Shown here: one piece after another, positions 1 to 8,839 of the stretch
Numbering within the stretch: position 1 is the stretch's first letter
Layout of the letters: each line of letters starts with the position of its first letter
Origin: Helicobacter sp. TUL
GTDB taxonomy: Bacteria; Campylobacterota; Campylobacteria; Campylobacterales; Helicobacteraceae
Length of the DNA stretch: 64,000 nt
NCBI RefSeq assembly: GCF_002287135.1
Contig: NZ_NESU01000003.1
Location: 62,001 to 126,000 of the forward strand
Reading direction: 5' to 3'
Position numbers and translations under genes: made by a program
The notes under the pieces: generated by a model
What the model saw: the letters and a program-made list of their open reading frames with translations, nothing else
Databases searched by the model: none
What the model was told of the DNA's origin: nothing

Positions 1-30
1 GGTGGCTATGTGTATATGTTTCTAATATGC

Positions 31-36
31 TATAAT
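31..36 (+). promoter_or_regulatory. Putative -10 box of the first operon
   Basis: A perfect TATAAT lies 35 bases before the start codon at 71, preceded by TATGC, like the extended -10 promoters of the main Helicobacter sigma factor. No clear -35 element is visible. It would drive the three-gene run 71-3115. Confidence 0.5.
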
Positions 37-70
37 CAATCCTAAAACACCAAATACCACAAAGGTTGCT

Positions 71-1279
71 ATGCAAACTCTACGCACAACATTTTTCTTT
101 GTTATCCTCCTTGTCGCACACATTGCGAGTTTGCTATTTAATATCAATGAGATGAGCATTCATCATACAGAAGCCTTTGGATTTTTTTATGATAGAGGGT
201 GGCTGTTTTCTTTGGTGAGATTTTCTTATGAGCATTTTGGGCATAATGATTTTGCGCTGCGCGCACCATTTTTAATCTTGCATACATGCAATGTGTGTCT
301 GCTTTATGCAATTTCTCGAATCTATCTCAAAAAACCCTCTGATGCGCTATTGTGTGTTTTTACCTTTATGATATTGCCGGGGGTGGTTTTTAGCTCTGTG
401 ATTATTTCTAAGGCCACTATTATTATGAGTATTGCGCTTGTTTGTGTGTATTGGCAGCTTAGATTCAAACGCAATGCATATATCCTTCCTACCATAGGTG
501 TATTTTTAGATGCTGGGTGTAGCGTGTTGTTTTTGGGAATGTTTTTTTATGCGTTACGCCAAAGACACACATATTATATGGTTTTTGCGCTTGCGTGTTT
601 TGCGATTAATATGAATCTCTTTGGTATTGATGTGAGCGGACATCCACAGAGTTATTTTTTGGATACATTGGGTGGGCTTATCTTTTTGTTTTCACCATTA
701 TTACTTGTGTATTATGTGTATTCACTTATTTATTCTATCAAGCGTTATGATGATTTTATGAGTTATGTGAGCTTGAGTGCAATTGTGTTTGTGCTTATAC
801 TTTCTTTGCGACAAAAGGTGGATATAGCTACCCTTATTCCTATGAGTGTTGTAGCTTTGCCAGTGCTTATAAAACGATTTGTAAGCGATATACGAGTGCG
901 TTTGCCACAATTTCGCAAACCATATATTGCGCGATTGGTTGGTATCATCGCTCTTGCGTGTTTGCAAACAGGCGTGCTATATGCCAATAAGCTTGTATAT
1001 TTTCTTGATGTAAAAACACATTTTGCAAAATCGTATTATTATGGCAAGGATTTGGCACATAAGCTGCATTCTATGGGGATTCATGCAATCACAACTCCGG
1101 ATAAACGCCTAGAGTTACAATTGCGTTTTTATGGCATTAGCAATGATTCGCCAAAACTCTTGCAACGCACAACAGATTCTACGCACTATGATATAGCCAT
1201 AGAGTATTTAGGTAAGGCAGTGGCATATTATGAAATCCTTTCCCAAGCACCATCGCATAAGCCTAGCGCCACACCATAG
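71..1279 (+). CDS. Polytopic membrane protein, possible GT-C-like glycosyltransferase
   Basis: 402-residue protein with about nine hydrophobic segments spread over residues 5-310 and a soluble C-terminal tail of about 90 residues. The N-terminal layout, a first helix followed by a short loop with His-His-Thr-Glu and then a DFALRAPF stretch, resembles the first periplasmic loop of GT-C (ArnT/PMT-like) lipid-linked sugar transferases. I cannot see a complete catalytic motif, so this stays an inference. It is the first gene of an operon with a pseudopilin-like gene (14-base gap) and a GT4-type glycosyltransferase, which fits a role in envelope glycosylation. The start follows AAAGG at a usable distance. 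Confidence 0.6.
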   Translation: MQTLRTTFFFVILLVAHIASLLFNINEMSIHHTEAFGFFYDRGWLFSLVRFSYEHFGHNDFALRAPFLILHTCNVCLLYAISRIYLKKPSDALLCVFTFMILPGVVFSSVIISKATIIMSIALVCVYWQLRFKRNAYILPTIGVFLDAGCSVLFLGMFFYALRQRHTYYMVFALACFAINMNLFGIDVSGHPQSYFLDTLGGLIFLFSPLLLVYYVYSLIYSIKRYDDFMSYVSLSAIVFVLILSLRQKVDIATLIPMSVVALPVLIKRFVSDIRVRLPQFRKPYIARLVGIIALACLQTGVLYANKLVYFLDVKTHFAKSYYYGKDLAHKLHSMGIHAITTPDKRLELQLRFYGISNDSPKLLQRTTDSTHYDIAIEYLGKAVAYYEILSQAPSHKPSATP

Positions 1280-1293
1280 TATTAGGCGCTAAT

Positions 1294-1980
1294 ATGAATC
1301 TCATTGAGCTTTTGCTTGTTTTTGCACTTGTGGCTATTGCGTTTGTCTTTAGCCTCCCAAGACAGAATCAAAGCCTATTTGTCGCGCAACACACACTCTT
1401 ATATGAATTGCAAAATGCCCAGATTCTAGCACTCACAGATCACAGGCATTTTACCCATAGCGCGCAAGTAGATACACTCCATACGCTCTATCCTTCGGTG
1501 AATCCAAAGAAGCTTATGGCATATTCTAAAAATGCCTTATGGCAGGTGCAATTTCATATAGGAAAGATATATGCGACTTCAAGCTTTTCGCTTTATGTTG
1601 ATACGCCACGAGATTCACTAAGCACGGATTTTGATTCTCGTCCTATGGCAGGAGATATTATTGCTATGGATAGCACACGCCGATGTATAAGTGGTTATAA
1701 CAATACAAATACATCTTTTGATTGTAAAAACAATCTTTCTATCAATGCGCGTTTGGGTGAGAATCTAGGAATAGGGTATATGGAGATTTTTTCTCCTAGC
1801 GTGTGTGGGGAGCGCGAGAGTGGGCGTGTGCATTTTGATTCTTTGGGGTTTGTGTATTGTGCCAAAACACCATTAGCATTTATAAGTCCTTATGAAGTGC
1901 GACTTAGCAAAAACACAAAACAAAAGTCTGTGTGTATTTTGCCACAGGGCAAGATTATAGGTGCAAACAATGGTTGCTAA
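1294..1980 (+). CDS. Leaderless pseudopilin-like protein (GspH/FimT type)
   Basis: 228 residues. The N terminus MNLIELLLVFALVAIAF is the hydrophobic pilin helix with the conserved Glu at position 5, followed by a GspH/FimT-like stretch (LLYELQNAQILAL, about residues 34-46) and a Cys-containing C-terminal globular part. Type II secretion minor pseudopilins and type IV minor pilins have this plan. Oddly, the initiator Met sits where the mature Phe normally is: no positively charged leader ending in Gly is encoded, and upstream in-frame codons reach a stop without an ATG, GTG or TTG. The gene is sandwiched between a membrane protein and a glycosyltransferase and overlaps the latter by 11 bases. 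A partner machine could be the MSHA-like operon at 55.7-62.1 kb. Confidence 0.65.
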   Translation: MNLIELLLVFALVAIAFVFSLPRQNQSLFVAQHTLLYELQNAQILALTDHRHFTHSAQVDTLHTLYPSVNPKKLMAYSKNALWQVQFHIGKIYATSSFSLYVDTPRDSLSTDFDSRPMAGDIIAMDSTRRCISGYNNTNTSFDCKNNLSINARLGENLGIGYMEIFSPSVCGERESGRVHFDSLGFVYCAKTPLAFISPYEVRLSKNTKQKSVCILPQGKIIGANNGC

Positions 1981-3115
1981 TATTACGATTTTATGCGATT
2001 TTGATGTCAGCAAAAGACCGCGTCCAGCACGACTTATTGAGATGATAAAACATACCTATAGGCTTAGTGTTATTGCCAAAGAATGCACGCCCATTGATGG
2101 GGTGCATACCTTTAGTTTTCCTGCAATGCCAACTGCCAAAGATCGCACACCACAACAAAACCAAGCCATTAGAGAATATTGCCAAAATGGCGCCTTTGAA
2201 AAACTTATTTTTACGCCCAATCGTTTGTGCATTAGAGAATATCTTGCTGCTTTGCCACCACAGCAACTTTTGATTGTAGAAGACATAACGCTTTTGCCTT
2301 TTGCGCTTGAATATAGACTTACGCACCCACAAGCAAAGATTCTCATAGATTTACGAGAATATTATCTACTAGAGTATGAAAACAGCAAAGAGTGGCTAGA
2401 GAGTTTTGGCTTATTTTTTTATCATTTGTGTGCAGTGTATTTGCCACAAGTAGATAGGGCATTGTGTGTGAGTGAGGGCATAGCGCGTGCGTATTATGAA
2501 AACTTTGGGATACAATCTAGTCTCTTTTTGTCGCTCCCACCATTATATGACTTCTCTCCTACGCCACTTGGCACCCCTATAGAGATTCTCTATCATGGGT
2601 TTGTGAGTCCTGATAGAAGCAGCCAGAATCTTATCGAGTTAGCGCACAAACTTCCAAGCGAGTATGTATTGTATACAATGGTACTAAGCAATCAGCCTAA
2701 GTTTTTAGAATCTCTGCGCACAAAAGCACCTAGCAATCTCATATTTTTACCCCCAGTGTCACTTGAGCAAATCGTGCCATTTTCTCACAGATTTGATATA
2801 GGACTTATCCCATTTTTTCCCACGACTTTTAATCTTATGCATTGTTTGCCAAATAAATTTTTTGAATACATACAGGCGCGACTTTGTGTCGTTTCAACCC
2901 CACTTAGCGAGATTAAGCAATTTATGGCTAAAGAGTCTTGTGGTGTGTGTTCAAAAGACTATAGCATAGATTCGTTAGTAGAGACACTCTTAGCGCTTAG
3001 GCGCGATGAGATTGCAGCATACAAAGCAAAAGCCCATACTCTTGCATACACATACAATACGCAACATAACAAAGACAAGATTTTATATATTATCGCAGAT
3101 ATGTTGGGAGTGTAG
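1970..3115 (+). CDS. Glycosyltransferase, GT4/GT-B-like
   Basis: About 381 residues from ATG 1970; an in-frame GTG at 1961 is an alternative. The C-terminal half has the GT-B donor-domain pattern: a beta strand with LYHGFVSPDRSSQ (about residues 208-220), a stretch FDIGLIPF, and LPNKFFEYIQARLCVVST, which matches the E(x7)E-like nucleotide-sugar site of family 4 enzymes (N-K-x-x-E-Y). The N-terminal half is an acceptor-type Rossmann fold. Expected to act at the cytoplasmic face of the inner membrane on a lipid- or protein-linked glycan. It overlaps the pseudopilin gene, implying translational coupling, and its 3' end overlaps convergent mobA by 33 bases. The sugar and acceptor cannot be told. 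Confidence 0.7.
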   Translation: MVANITILCDFDVSKRPRPARLIEMIKHTYRLSVIAKECTPIDGVHTFSFPAMPTAKDRTPQQNQAIREYCQNGAFEKLIFTPNRLCIREYLAALPPQQLLIVEDITLLPFALEYRLTHPQAKILIDLREYYLLEYENSKEWLESFGLFFYHLCAVYLPQVDRALCVSEGIARAYYENFGIQSSLFLSLPPLYDFSPTPLGTPIEILYHGFVSPDRSSQNLIELAHKLPSEYVLYTMVLSNQPKFLESLRTKAPSNLIFLPPVSLEQIVPFSHRFDIGLIPFFPTTFNLMHCLPNKFFEYIQARLCVVSTPLSEIKQFMAKESCGVCSKDYSIDSLVETLLALRRDEIAAYKAKAHTLAYTYNTQHNKDKILYIIADMLGV

Positions 3116-3733
3116 CTGTGTGAGTGCTAATTGATAATCTTGTGGGGTATTAAGATTATATGATAGCAGGGTATCATACACATTGTATGTGAGAAAACCT
3201 AGATGTTTCACAAGTTCACCCACACGAAAATTTTGTGTTTGTATGGCATGATGTAGTGAATCTAGTGTGTTTTTATGCCACACAGAAAGCAAAAAATGCT
3301 CATGCACTATAGCATTTGTTTCATCAACTTGCACGATATAGCCTCCATTTGCCCTAAGATCTTGCACTTGTTTGGCTAGATTCTGCAAGGTTTGGGGTTT
3401 GAGAAATGGTGTATCTACGCTCACAAAAGCAACATAATCGCCTGTGAGGTTTTGTAGCGCACACGCAATGCCATAAAGCGGTGAAAAAGCCATATCTTTT
3501 GTTGTGTTTGTGTGCGCGTTGTGGTTGTGTTGGGTGCTAGATTCTATAATCATTGGGAGTTTAAGCTGTGGCTTTGGAGTTTTGCAACACAACAATATAT
3601 GTGGGAATATGTTGCTGTAAGTATCATACATAAAATGTGCCAAATCCTTGTTACCAAAAGGTAGCAATGCTTTATCGCATCCCATACGACTACTTTTGCC
3701 ACCACATAGCACTACACACGCTATTTCACACAT
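3083..3733 (-). CDS. mobA: Molybdenum cofactor guanylyltransferase
   Basis: 216 residues. MobA transfers GMP from GTP to molybdopterin, giving the guanine dinucleotide form used by formate dehydrogenases and related enzymes. The N-terminal signature VVLCGGKSSRMGCDKALLPF is the nucleotide-binding LxGGxSxRMGxDKA loop of the family, and the later SVDTPFL segment matches the metal-binding D-x-P region. Length fits the family (about 190-215). The start at 3733 is chosen because the signature begins six residues in and AAGAGGAT precedes it; the longer open frame upstream is AT-rich and unlike coding DNA. It is divergent from moaA, so cofactor synthesis genes share a 79-base promoter region. Confidence 0.9.
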   Translation of the reverse strand: MCEIACVVLCGGKSSRMGCDKALLPFGNKDLAHFMYDTYSNIFPHILLCCKTPKPQLKLPMIIESSTQHNHNAHTNTTKDMAFSPLYGIACALQNLTGDYVAFVSVDTPFLKPQTLQNLAKQVQDLRANGGYIVQVDETNAIVHEHFLLSVWHKNTLDSLHHAIQTQNFRVGELVKHLGFLTYNVYDTLLSYNLNTPQDYQLALTQLHSQHICDNI

Positions 3734-3779
3734 ATATCCTCTTTTTTGTAGATTAAACTTTGAATTATATTTATAATTG

Positions 3780-3785
3780 TATAAT
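3780..3785 (+). promoter_or_regulatory. Putative moaA -10 box
   Basis: TATAAT 27 bases upstream of the moaA ATG in the mobA-moaA divergent spacer. A second TATAAT overlaps at 3772-3777. The spacer is very AT-rich and can also carry the mobA promoter on the other strand. Confidence 0.45.
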
Positions 3786-3812
3786 TTTTGAACCCCTAGA
3801 TAAAGAGAGTTT

Positions 3813-4790
3813 ATGTTAATTGATACCTTTAATCGCAAGATTGACTATTTACGTGTGTCTTTGACCAAACAATGCAATTTTCGCTGTCAATATTGTATGC
3901 CTGATACACCTGATGATTTTTTTGATAATACAGCTCTTGAGCTTCCAAAACTTTTAGAATTTATTAAAGTTGCTATTGATAATGGAGTTACAAAAATCCG
4001 TGTTACAGGTGGAGAGCCTCTTTTGCGATCTGATATTGCAGAATTTATCGGTGGTATTTATGCGTATAAAAATGATATAGAAATCGCACTCACAACAAAT
4101 GGTTTTTTGCTTGAAAAATTTGCCCAAAGCCTAAAAAACGCAGGATTAAAGCGTATTAATATTTCTTTGGATTCACTCAAGCCAGAGCGGATACGAGCAA
4201 TTTCTAAGCGCGATGCGCTTCCACAGATTTTGCGTGGGATAGAATCTGCCCAAAATGTCGGACTTGGCATAAAGCTTAATATGGTCGCACTCGCACTCAC
4301 ACGCGATGAAATTTGTGATATGCTAGAGTTTGGGCGTGAGCGTGGCATTTTGGTGCGCTTTATTGAATTTATGGAAAACACTCACGCAAACTCTGATCTC
4401 ATCTCGCTAAGTTCTGCGGAGATTCTAGACACAATCTCTTCACGATACAAGGTTACGCCATTGTTTAAAGAGCATTTTGGACCTGCCAAACTTTTTAGTA
4501 TCAATGCACCAGCTAAAGATGGCAGATCGTATGCCTTTGGGATTATTGCGCCACACGAAGATGATTTTTGTGCAAGTTGCAATAGAATCCGCCTCACAAG
4601 CGAGGGTGTGTTGTGTCCGTGTTTGTTTTATCAAGATTCTGTAAATGCGCGTGAAGCAATACTTTCAGGAGATAAAGAGGCGATGGATACGCTTTTGAAA
4701 CAAGCTGTGTTTAATAAGCCAGAAAAAAATCAATGGAGCGAAAAAGAAGTGCAAATCTCTGAGCGTGCATTTTACCACACAGGTGGCTAA
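3813..4790 (+). CDS. moaA: GTP 3',8-cyclase, radical SAM
   Basis: 325 residues. MoaA converts GTP to 3',8-cyclo-7,8-dihydro-GTP, the first step of molybdopterin synthesis. The N-terminal CNFRCQYCMP (about residues 22-31) is the radical-SAM CxxxCxxC cluster site, VTGGEPLLR the SAM-binding GGE motif, and CASCNRIRLTSEGVLCPC near residue 255 holds the Cys ligands of the second, GTP-binding 4Fe-4S cluster. The C terminus ends in the functionally required Gly-Gly. All key residues are present. It is divergent from mobA and ends 1 base from the convergent outer-membrane gene. Confidence 0.96.
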   Translation: MLIDTFNRKIDYLRVSLTKQCNFRCQYCMPDTPDDFFDNTALELPKLLEFIKVAIDNGVTKIRVTGGEPLLRSDIAEFIGGIYAYKNDIEIALTTNGFLLEKFAQSLKNAGLKRINISLDSLKPERIRAISKRDALPQILRGIESAQNVGLGIKLNMVALALTRDEICDMLEFGRERGILVRFIEFMENTHANSDLISLSSAEILDTISSRYKVTPLFKEHFGPAKLFSINAPAKDGRSYAFGIIAPHEDDFCASCNRIRLTSEGVLCPCLFYQDSVNAREAILSGDKEAMDTLLKQAVFNKPEKNQWSEKEVQISERAFYHTGG

Positions 4791-4791
4791 C

Positions 4792-6426
4792 CTACCAGCT
4801 TAGGCTACCACCCACGCGTAGGCTAAGGTATTGTGGCATTGGATATCCTTGGATATCGGTAAATTTCGTGCTTGATTGCAAGGCAATATCAATAAGCCCT
4901 AGCACATTAATCCCACCTGTAAGGATTAATCCATTATCTTGACGCAAATCTTTCATCGCACCAAGGCGTAGATCAAAGCCTTTCCATATGAATCCAGCAC
5001 CACCGCCTACCATTTGGCTTTTTTGATCTTTGGTGCTAAAGGCGATGATGTCATTTTGTGTGAGATCCACATCAAAGGCGAGGTTAAAACCAGATTGCGT
5101 GTAGTATGCTATCCCTGCACGCGCCTGTGGTTTAATCGTGATATCTTGTAGCGTGGAGTTAAAGGTCGGAGAATTGAGGTTTTTACCCACAAGCCCTAAG
5201 GTAAGATAGCGGAATTTTGGCAAATCAATCTCATATACCGCTCCCACATCTACCCCTATGGCTTTATCCATAGTGGTATTTTTGAAATCTTGCACGATTT
5301 TATTCATTTCCGCGTTAAAGTCTGTTTTGGTGGTGATTGCGACTTTACTTTGCATACTAACGCTATTCATAAGCTTTCCAGCTATCCCAATGTTTAGATT
5401 CCCATTTTTGAAATAAAATGTGCGCGCATAGCCTACAGGTATCTCGCTAAGCACAAAAGAAGTCATATAGATACTATGTGCATTTTGTGTATTTGTGTCC
5501 TGCAAAGAGGCGATGAGGGAGTGGTTATCGTAGTCCGTTTTAATTGAAAGCCCATATGTGTAGCCATCATCGGTGATTTTTAGCTCATAATACTGCCCAC
5601 CTGCCTCAATAATAAGGCGCAACCTATCGGCATTGGCATTGAGTGAAATATTGGAATACAGCGACCCAAACAACCCTACTGCAAATGTGCCAATTATATC
5701 ATTCAGCGGTCGAGAGCCTAATTGTAAGACAATCCCATTTTGACTAACGAGATTCATATGATTATCTTGCAAGGCATTTTGCACCATAGCAATATCACTC
5801 ATAGACTTATCTAAGCCTTTATCTGAACCCTTGCTAATGGTGATAGATGAGATTGCATTTGTAATACCAGCAGTGCCATTGCCCATTTGGAGATTGTCAA
5901 AATCTATACCACCAGCAACGCTTGTGATGAGATCTTTTTGGACTTGTGTAAGACTTGAGCTACCTTGGATATTTTGTTTGATTGCATCAATAAGGTCATT
6001 ATAATTGCCGTTTTTGTTGCTTTGGAGATAATCTTTGAGTTTTTCTTGAGTTGTCTTTCCGCTACTATTTGGAAGTAAAGTTCCTAAGGCACTATCTATC
6101 GCATTTACTACGCCATCTACCGCAGCCGTGCTTCCAGCCCCACCAAAACTAGAGGCAAGGTTTTGGGCAGTTTGTTGCATATTTGCAAGATCGATTGTAG
6201 CAAGTTGCGCGATATTTTTTTCTTGTATGCTGACACCAACGCTATAGCCAAATTTTACTTTTGGCGAGGCAGAGAGTAGGGCAGGGTTATAATACAATCC
6301 AAATGCCGAATTTTTGAGGGCCACTCCAGCTCCACCCATACTCGCCGAGACATTTCCCATAGTCCCAAACTCCAAGGCATACATACTAGTAGCACATGTA
6401 GCCAAAACATATAGAAATTTTTTCAT
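4792..6426 (-). CDS. Outer-membrane beta-barrel protein, TraF/OmpP1-FadL-like (long form)
   Basis: 544 residues. A signal peptide (about residues 1-18, ending ATCATSMYA) is followed by a motif shared with the next gene, MGGAGVALKNSAFGLYYNPA, typical of TraF_2/OmpP1-FadL family barrels, whose plugged N terminus sits inside the pore. The C-terminal third shows alternating beta strands (FDLRLGAMKDLRQDNG, YLSLRVGGSLSW) ending in an aromatic residue, as outer-membrane barrels do. Compared with its 383-residue neighbour it carries an insert of roughly 150 residues (about 75-225), rich in Asn, Ser, Gln and Gly. The two probably arose by duplication. It is last in the operon headed by the PilMNO-like genes. 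Confidence 0.75.
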   Translation of the reverse strand: MKKFLYVLATCATSMYALEFGTMGNVSASMGGAGVALKNSAFGLYYNPALLSASPKVKFGYSVGVSIQEKNIAQLATIDLANMQQTAQNLASSFGGAGSTAAVDGVVNAIDSALGTLLPNSSGKTTQEKLKDYLQSNKNGNYNDLIDAIKQNIQGSSSLTQVQKDLITSVAGGIDFDNLQMGNGTAGITNAISSITISKGSDKGLDKSMSDIAMVQNALQDNHMNLVSQNGIVLQLGSRPLNDIIGTFAVGLFGSLYSNISLNANADRLRLIIEAGGQYYELKITDDGYTYGLSIKTDYDNHSLIASLQDTNTQNAHSIYMTSFVLSEIPVGYARTFYFKNGNLNIGIAGKLMNSVSMQSKVAITTKTDFNAEMNKIVQDFKNTTMDKAIGVDVGAVYEIDLPKFRYLTLGLVGKNLNSPTFNSTLQDITIKPQARAGIAYYTQSGFNLAFDVDLTQNDIIAFSTKDQKSQMVGGGAGFIWKGFDLRLGAMKDLRQDNGLILTGGINVLGLIDIALQSSTKFTDIQGYPMPQYLSLRVGGSLSW

Positions 6427-6461
6427 ACAATTTTCCTAGATTGTGTCTTTGTGCCTATGAT

Positions 6462-7613
6462 CTAAAAGACAAACCCACCGCCGACTTGTAACGCTACATA
6501 TTGAGGAATGGTGCTACCATTAAATTCGCCTTTTTGTGTAGAAAATGCAACCGCTACATCTATGAAGCCAAGCCCAAGTCCGGCAGAGAGGATAGCACCA
6601 TTATCTTGACGCAAATCTTTGGCTACCCCAGCACGTATATCAAAGAATGCAAAATCTACATCAACCCCCACACCCATTTTTTGTGATTGGAGTTTGGAAT
6701 TTGTGAGATTCCATACATCATTGTTTGTCAAGTCCGCATCAGCCGCGATTGTCACATATTTGCCAAGTTCATAGCCTATACCAAGTCTTGCTTGTGGGCG
6801 CACTTTGATTTGTGAATCTCCAAAAGAAAAAGTAGGTGTGTTGAGGTTTTTGCCCACAAGTCCTATTGTGAGATCTTTGATAGGGGCATAGGTTACACCC
6901 AAATCCACACCAAAGGATGAATCTTTGTTGTTGGCTACTTTTAAGACATCTTTAATAACAGTGTTTTCAAGATCATTTTTATTAAAGTCTTTGGTAAATC
7001 TGTTGCTACGACTTCCAAAAGACGCATTCATAAACTTAACCGCTATCCCCGCGCTAAGATCTCCTATAGGTGTTTGGAATTTGTATGCATAGCCTATAGG
7101 GATTTCTGTGATACCGATATTTTTGACATCAAACGTTAGGTTCGCATTATCTATGCTAGTACTATTGTTAAAGCTTGAAGGCAAGTAGCCACCAAATGAT
7201 GCAAATGCATAGGCGCTTTCTGTATATCCGATAGCAAAATTCCCAAATGTAGTTTCTGGAAGCTGCAACACTAATGCGGCTTGAAATTTTGCATTGACAT
7301 TATTATTTTTAAGCAAGTCATTAAAGCCATTGATATCTGAAATAGCGCCAAGGTTATAATTCAAAAGCTCAAGCATATTTTTGTGGCTGATAGCTCCACC
7401 AATGCTATAGCCTATTTTTGTGCCTGGTTTTGCACCCAAAAGCGCAGGGTTAAAAAATAATCCATAAGGGCTGTTTTTGACAGCAACACCTACGCCACCC
7501 ATACCAAGGGCTTTGTGTCCTACTTCGTTAAATTCCATAGCACTAAGTGTGCTTACACTTGATAGTCCCAAAACAATCGCACTTATTACTGAACCAAAAG
7601 ATCGTGATTTCAT
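6462..7613 (-). CDS. Outer-membrane beta-barrel protein, TraF/OmpP1-FadL-like (short form)
   Basis: 383 residues. Start 7613 is preferred over the longer frame because GGAGGAT precedes it and a proper signal peptide follows (to about residue 26, STLSA). The mature N terminus MGGVGVAVKNSPYGLFFNPA matches the paralogue downstream, as do the internal GLVGKNLNTPTF and AKDLRQDNGA segments. It ends in a beta strand closing with Val-Phe, the usual last residue for BAM-dependent barrels. FadL-like members transport hydrophobic compounds; no substrate can be inferred here. It lies 81 bases after the PilO-like gene and 35 before its paralogue. Confidence 0.78.
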   Translation of the reverse strand: MKSRSFGSVISAIVLGLSSVSTLSAMEFNEVGHKALGMGGVGVAVKNSPYGLFFNPALLGAKPGTKIGYSIGGAISHKNMLELLNYNLGAISDINGFNDLLKNNNVNAKFQAALVLQLPETTFGNFAIGYTESAYAFASFGGYLPSSFNNSTSIDNANLTFDVKNIGITEIPIGYAYKFQTPIGDLSAGIAVKFMNASFGSRSNRFTKDFNKNDLENTVIKDVLKVANNKDSSFGVDLGVTYAPIKDLTIGLVGKNLNTPTFSFGDSQIKVRPQARLGIGYELGKYVTIAADADLTNNDVWNLTNSKLQSQKMGVGVDVDFAFFDIRAGVAKDLRQDNGAILSAGLGLGFIDVAVAFSTQKGEFNGSTIPQYVALQVGGGFVF

Positions 7614-7694
7614 ATCTACATCCTCCACAATATTGACTAAAATTTTATGGTAGCACAAAATCCATAAATCGACAATTTAGCGCAGTATTTCATA

Positions 7695-8279
7695 CTATGG
7701 GTTTTGTTGTTTTTTGTAGGCTAAGTTTTCTTGCAAGATGAGTGCGTGTGGCTTGTAATGGCTTTGAAAAATATCAAGATATAAAGAAACTTTGAGCGTG
7801 TGTGAAGCACGATCTTCTTGTATTTTAAGTGGCACACTTAATTCAATAACATAGGGCAAGGTATTGATTTTTTGCATAAAATCTTGAAGTTGTGCGTTAT
7901 TGTGCATATATCCCATAAGGTGATAGCGCGTTTTAGAAATGTCATTTTCCATACTTTGGGATACTTGCTTGAGTGTGAGACTAGCAAAATATTCACGCAA
8001 AAGCTCCAAAAGTTCAGAATCTTCTGGTGTTTGATTATAGAGTTTATCAAAGGATGTGTGATGAGTTTTGATAAATGCTAATGTTTTGGCACTAATGGCA
8101 TTAAAATCTGCCTTGGCTTGGTTGTAGATAAGCTCTGTATGCCTGTTTTCGGCAAGTTGGGCTTTGTAATCATAGATTTTTGGCATAATGTGTTTGGTAA
8201 TGCCTATGAGAGCCAACACGACAAACAAGAGGAAAAATAATGTATTCTTGACAATAAAGTCTGTTTTGTATTCGTTCAT
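7695..8279 (-). CDS. PilO/GspM-like inner-membrane alignment protein
   Basis: 194 residues. One transmembrane helix (about residues 11-28, FFLLFVVLALIGI), then a coiled coil (about 30-85), then a small domain with MGYMHNNAQLQDFMQKINTL followed by the beta strand HTLKVSLYLDIF. This is the plan of PilO, where the periplasmic ferredoxin-like domain pairs with PilN to align the machine between the two membranes. The ATG overlaps the stop codon of the PilN-like gene (TAATG), so the two are coupled. Identification is by architecture and gene order rather than a strong motif. Confidence 0.65.
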   Translation of the reverse strand: MNEYKTDFIVKNTLFFLLFVVLALIGITKHIMPKIYDYKAQLAENRHTELIYNQAKADFNAISAKTLAFIKTHHTSFDKLYNQTPEDSELLELLREYFASLTLKQVSQSMENDISKTRYHLMGYMHNNAQLQDFMQKINTLPYVIELSVPLKIQEDRASHTLKVSLYLDIFQSHYKPHALILQENLAYKKQQNP

Positions 8280-8839
8280 TACTCTCCTTTTGATTGTTTT
8301 GTTGTCGTGGTAGGGTATTTTTTGCTCACAGAGATGAAATTAAACCACCCATTGACAAGAGGAAAAAACTCGGCTTTGCTTTCATCAAAACTCGCTTTTA
8401 GGAGTGTTTCTAGCAAAAATACATATACTTCTTTTGATGGTGTTATGCCACGAAGTTCTAGTGTATGTGTATCGATTTTTAGGGTATTGAGTGTAATTTG
8501 GGTTGGAATGATGTCCAATAGGCGTTTAAAGCCATCTCTAAAGCGTTCATTATTGGATTGTGTTTGGGGATCTATACCCTCTATAATACTTGCTACACGA
8601 TTTTTTTCAAACCCTAAGCGCTGTAAATAATCTTTGGTCGCTATGATATTTAGATTCAGTTTTTGTGTGCGTAGTTCAAAATCTTTTAGTTCCTCTTGTT
8701 TGCGCTGAATCTGCCAATCCAAAAGCATACTAAAAAGGAGGACACACACCACCATAAGCACAATGTATAAAATCCATATTTTCGTGAGGCGACGAAAAAT
8801 CGATTTAGGCTTTGGCTGAATAAAGCTATAGCTAGTCAT
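8279..8839 (-). CDS. PilN-like inner-membrane protein
   Basis: 186 residues: a short cytoplasmic tail of about 24 residues (YSFIQPKPKSIFRRL), a transmembrane helix (about 25-43), a coiled coil (45-75) and a small domain. The LLDIIPTQITLNTLKI segment followed by LELRGITPSKEVYVFLLETL (about 108-145) matches the PilN pattern of a strand, turn and helix for the ferredoxin-like domain. In type IVa pilus systems the cytoplasmic tail of PilN docks into PilM, and here the PilM-like gene is directly upstream with a one-base TAATG overlap. Family membership is inferred from layout and neighbours. Confidence 0.65.
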   Translation of the reverse strand: MTSYSFIQPKPKSIFRRLTKIWILYIVLMVVCVLLFSMLLDWQIQRKQEELKDFELRTQKLNLNIIATKDYLQRLGFEKNRVASIIEGIDPQTQSNNERFRDGFKRLLDIIPTQITLNTLKIDTHTLELRGITPSKEVYVFLLETLLKASFDESKAEFFPLVNGWFNFISVSKKYPTTTTKQSKGE

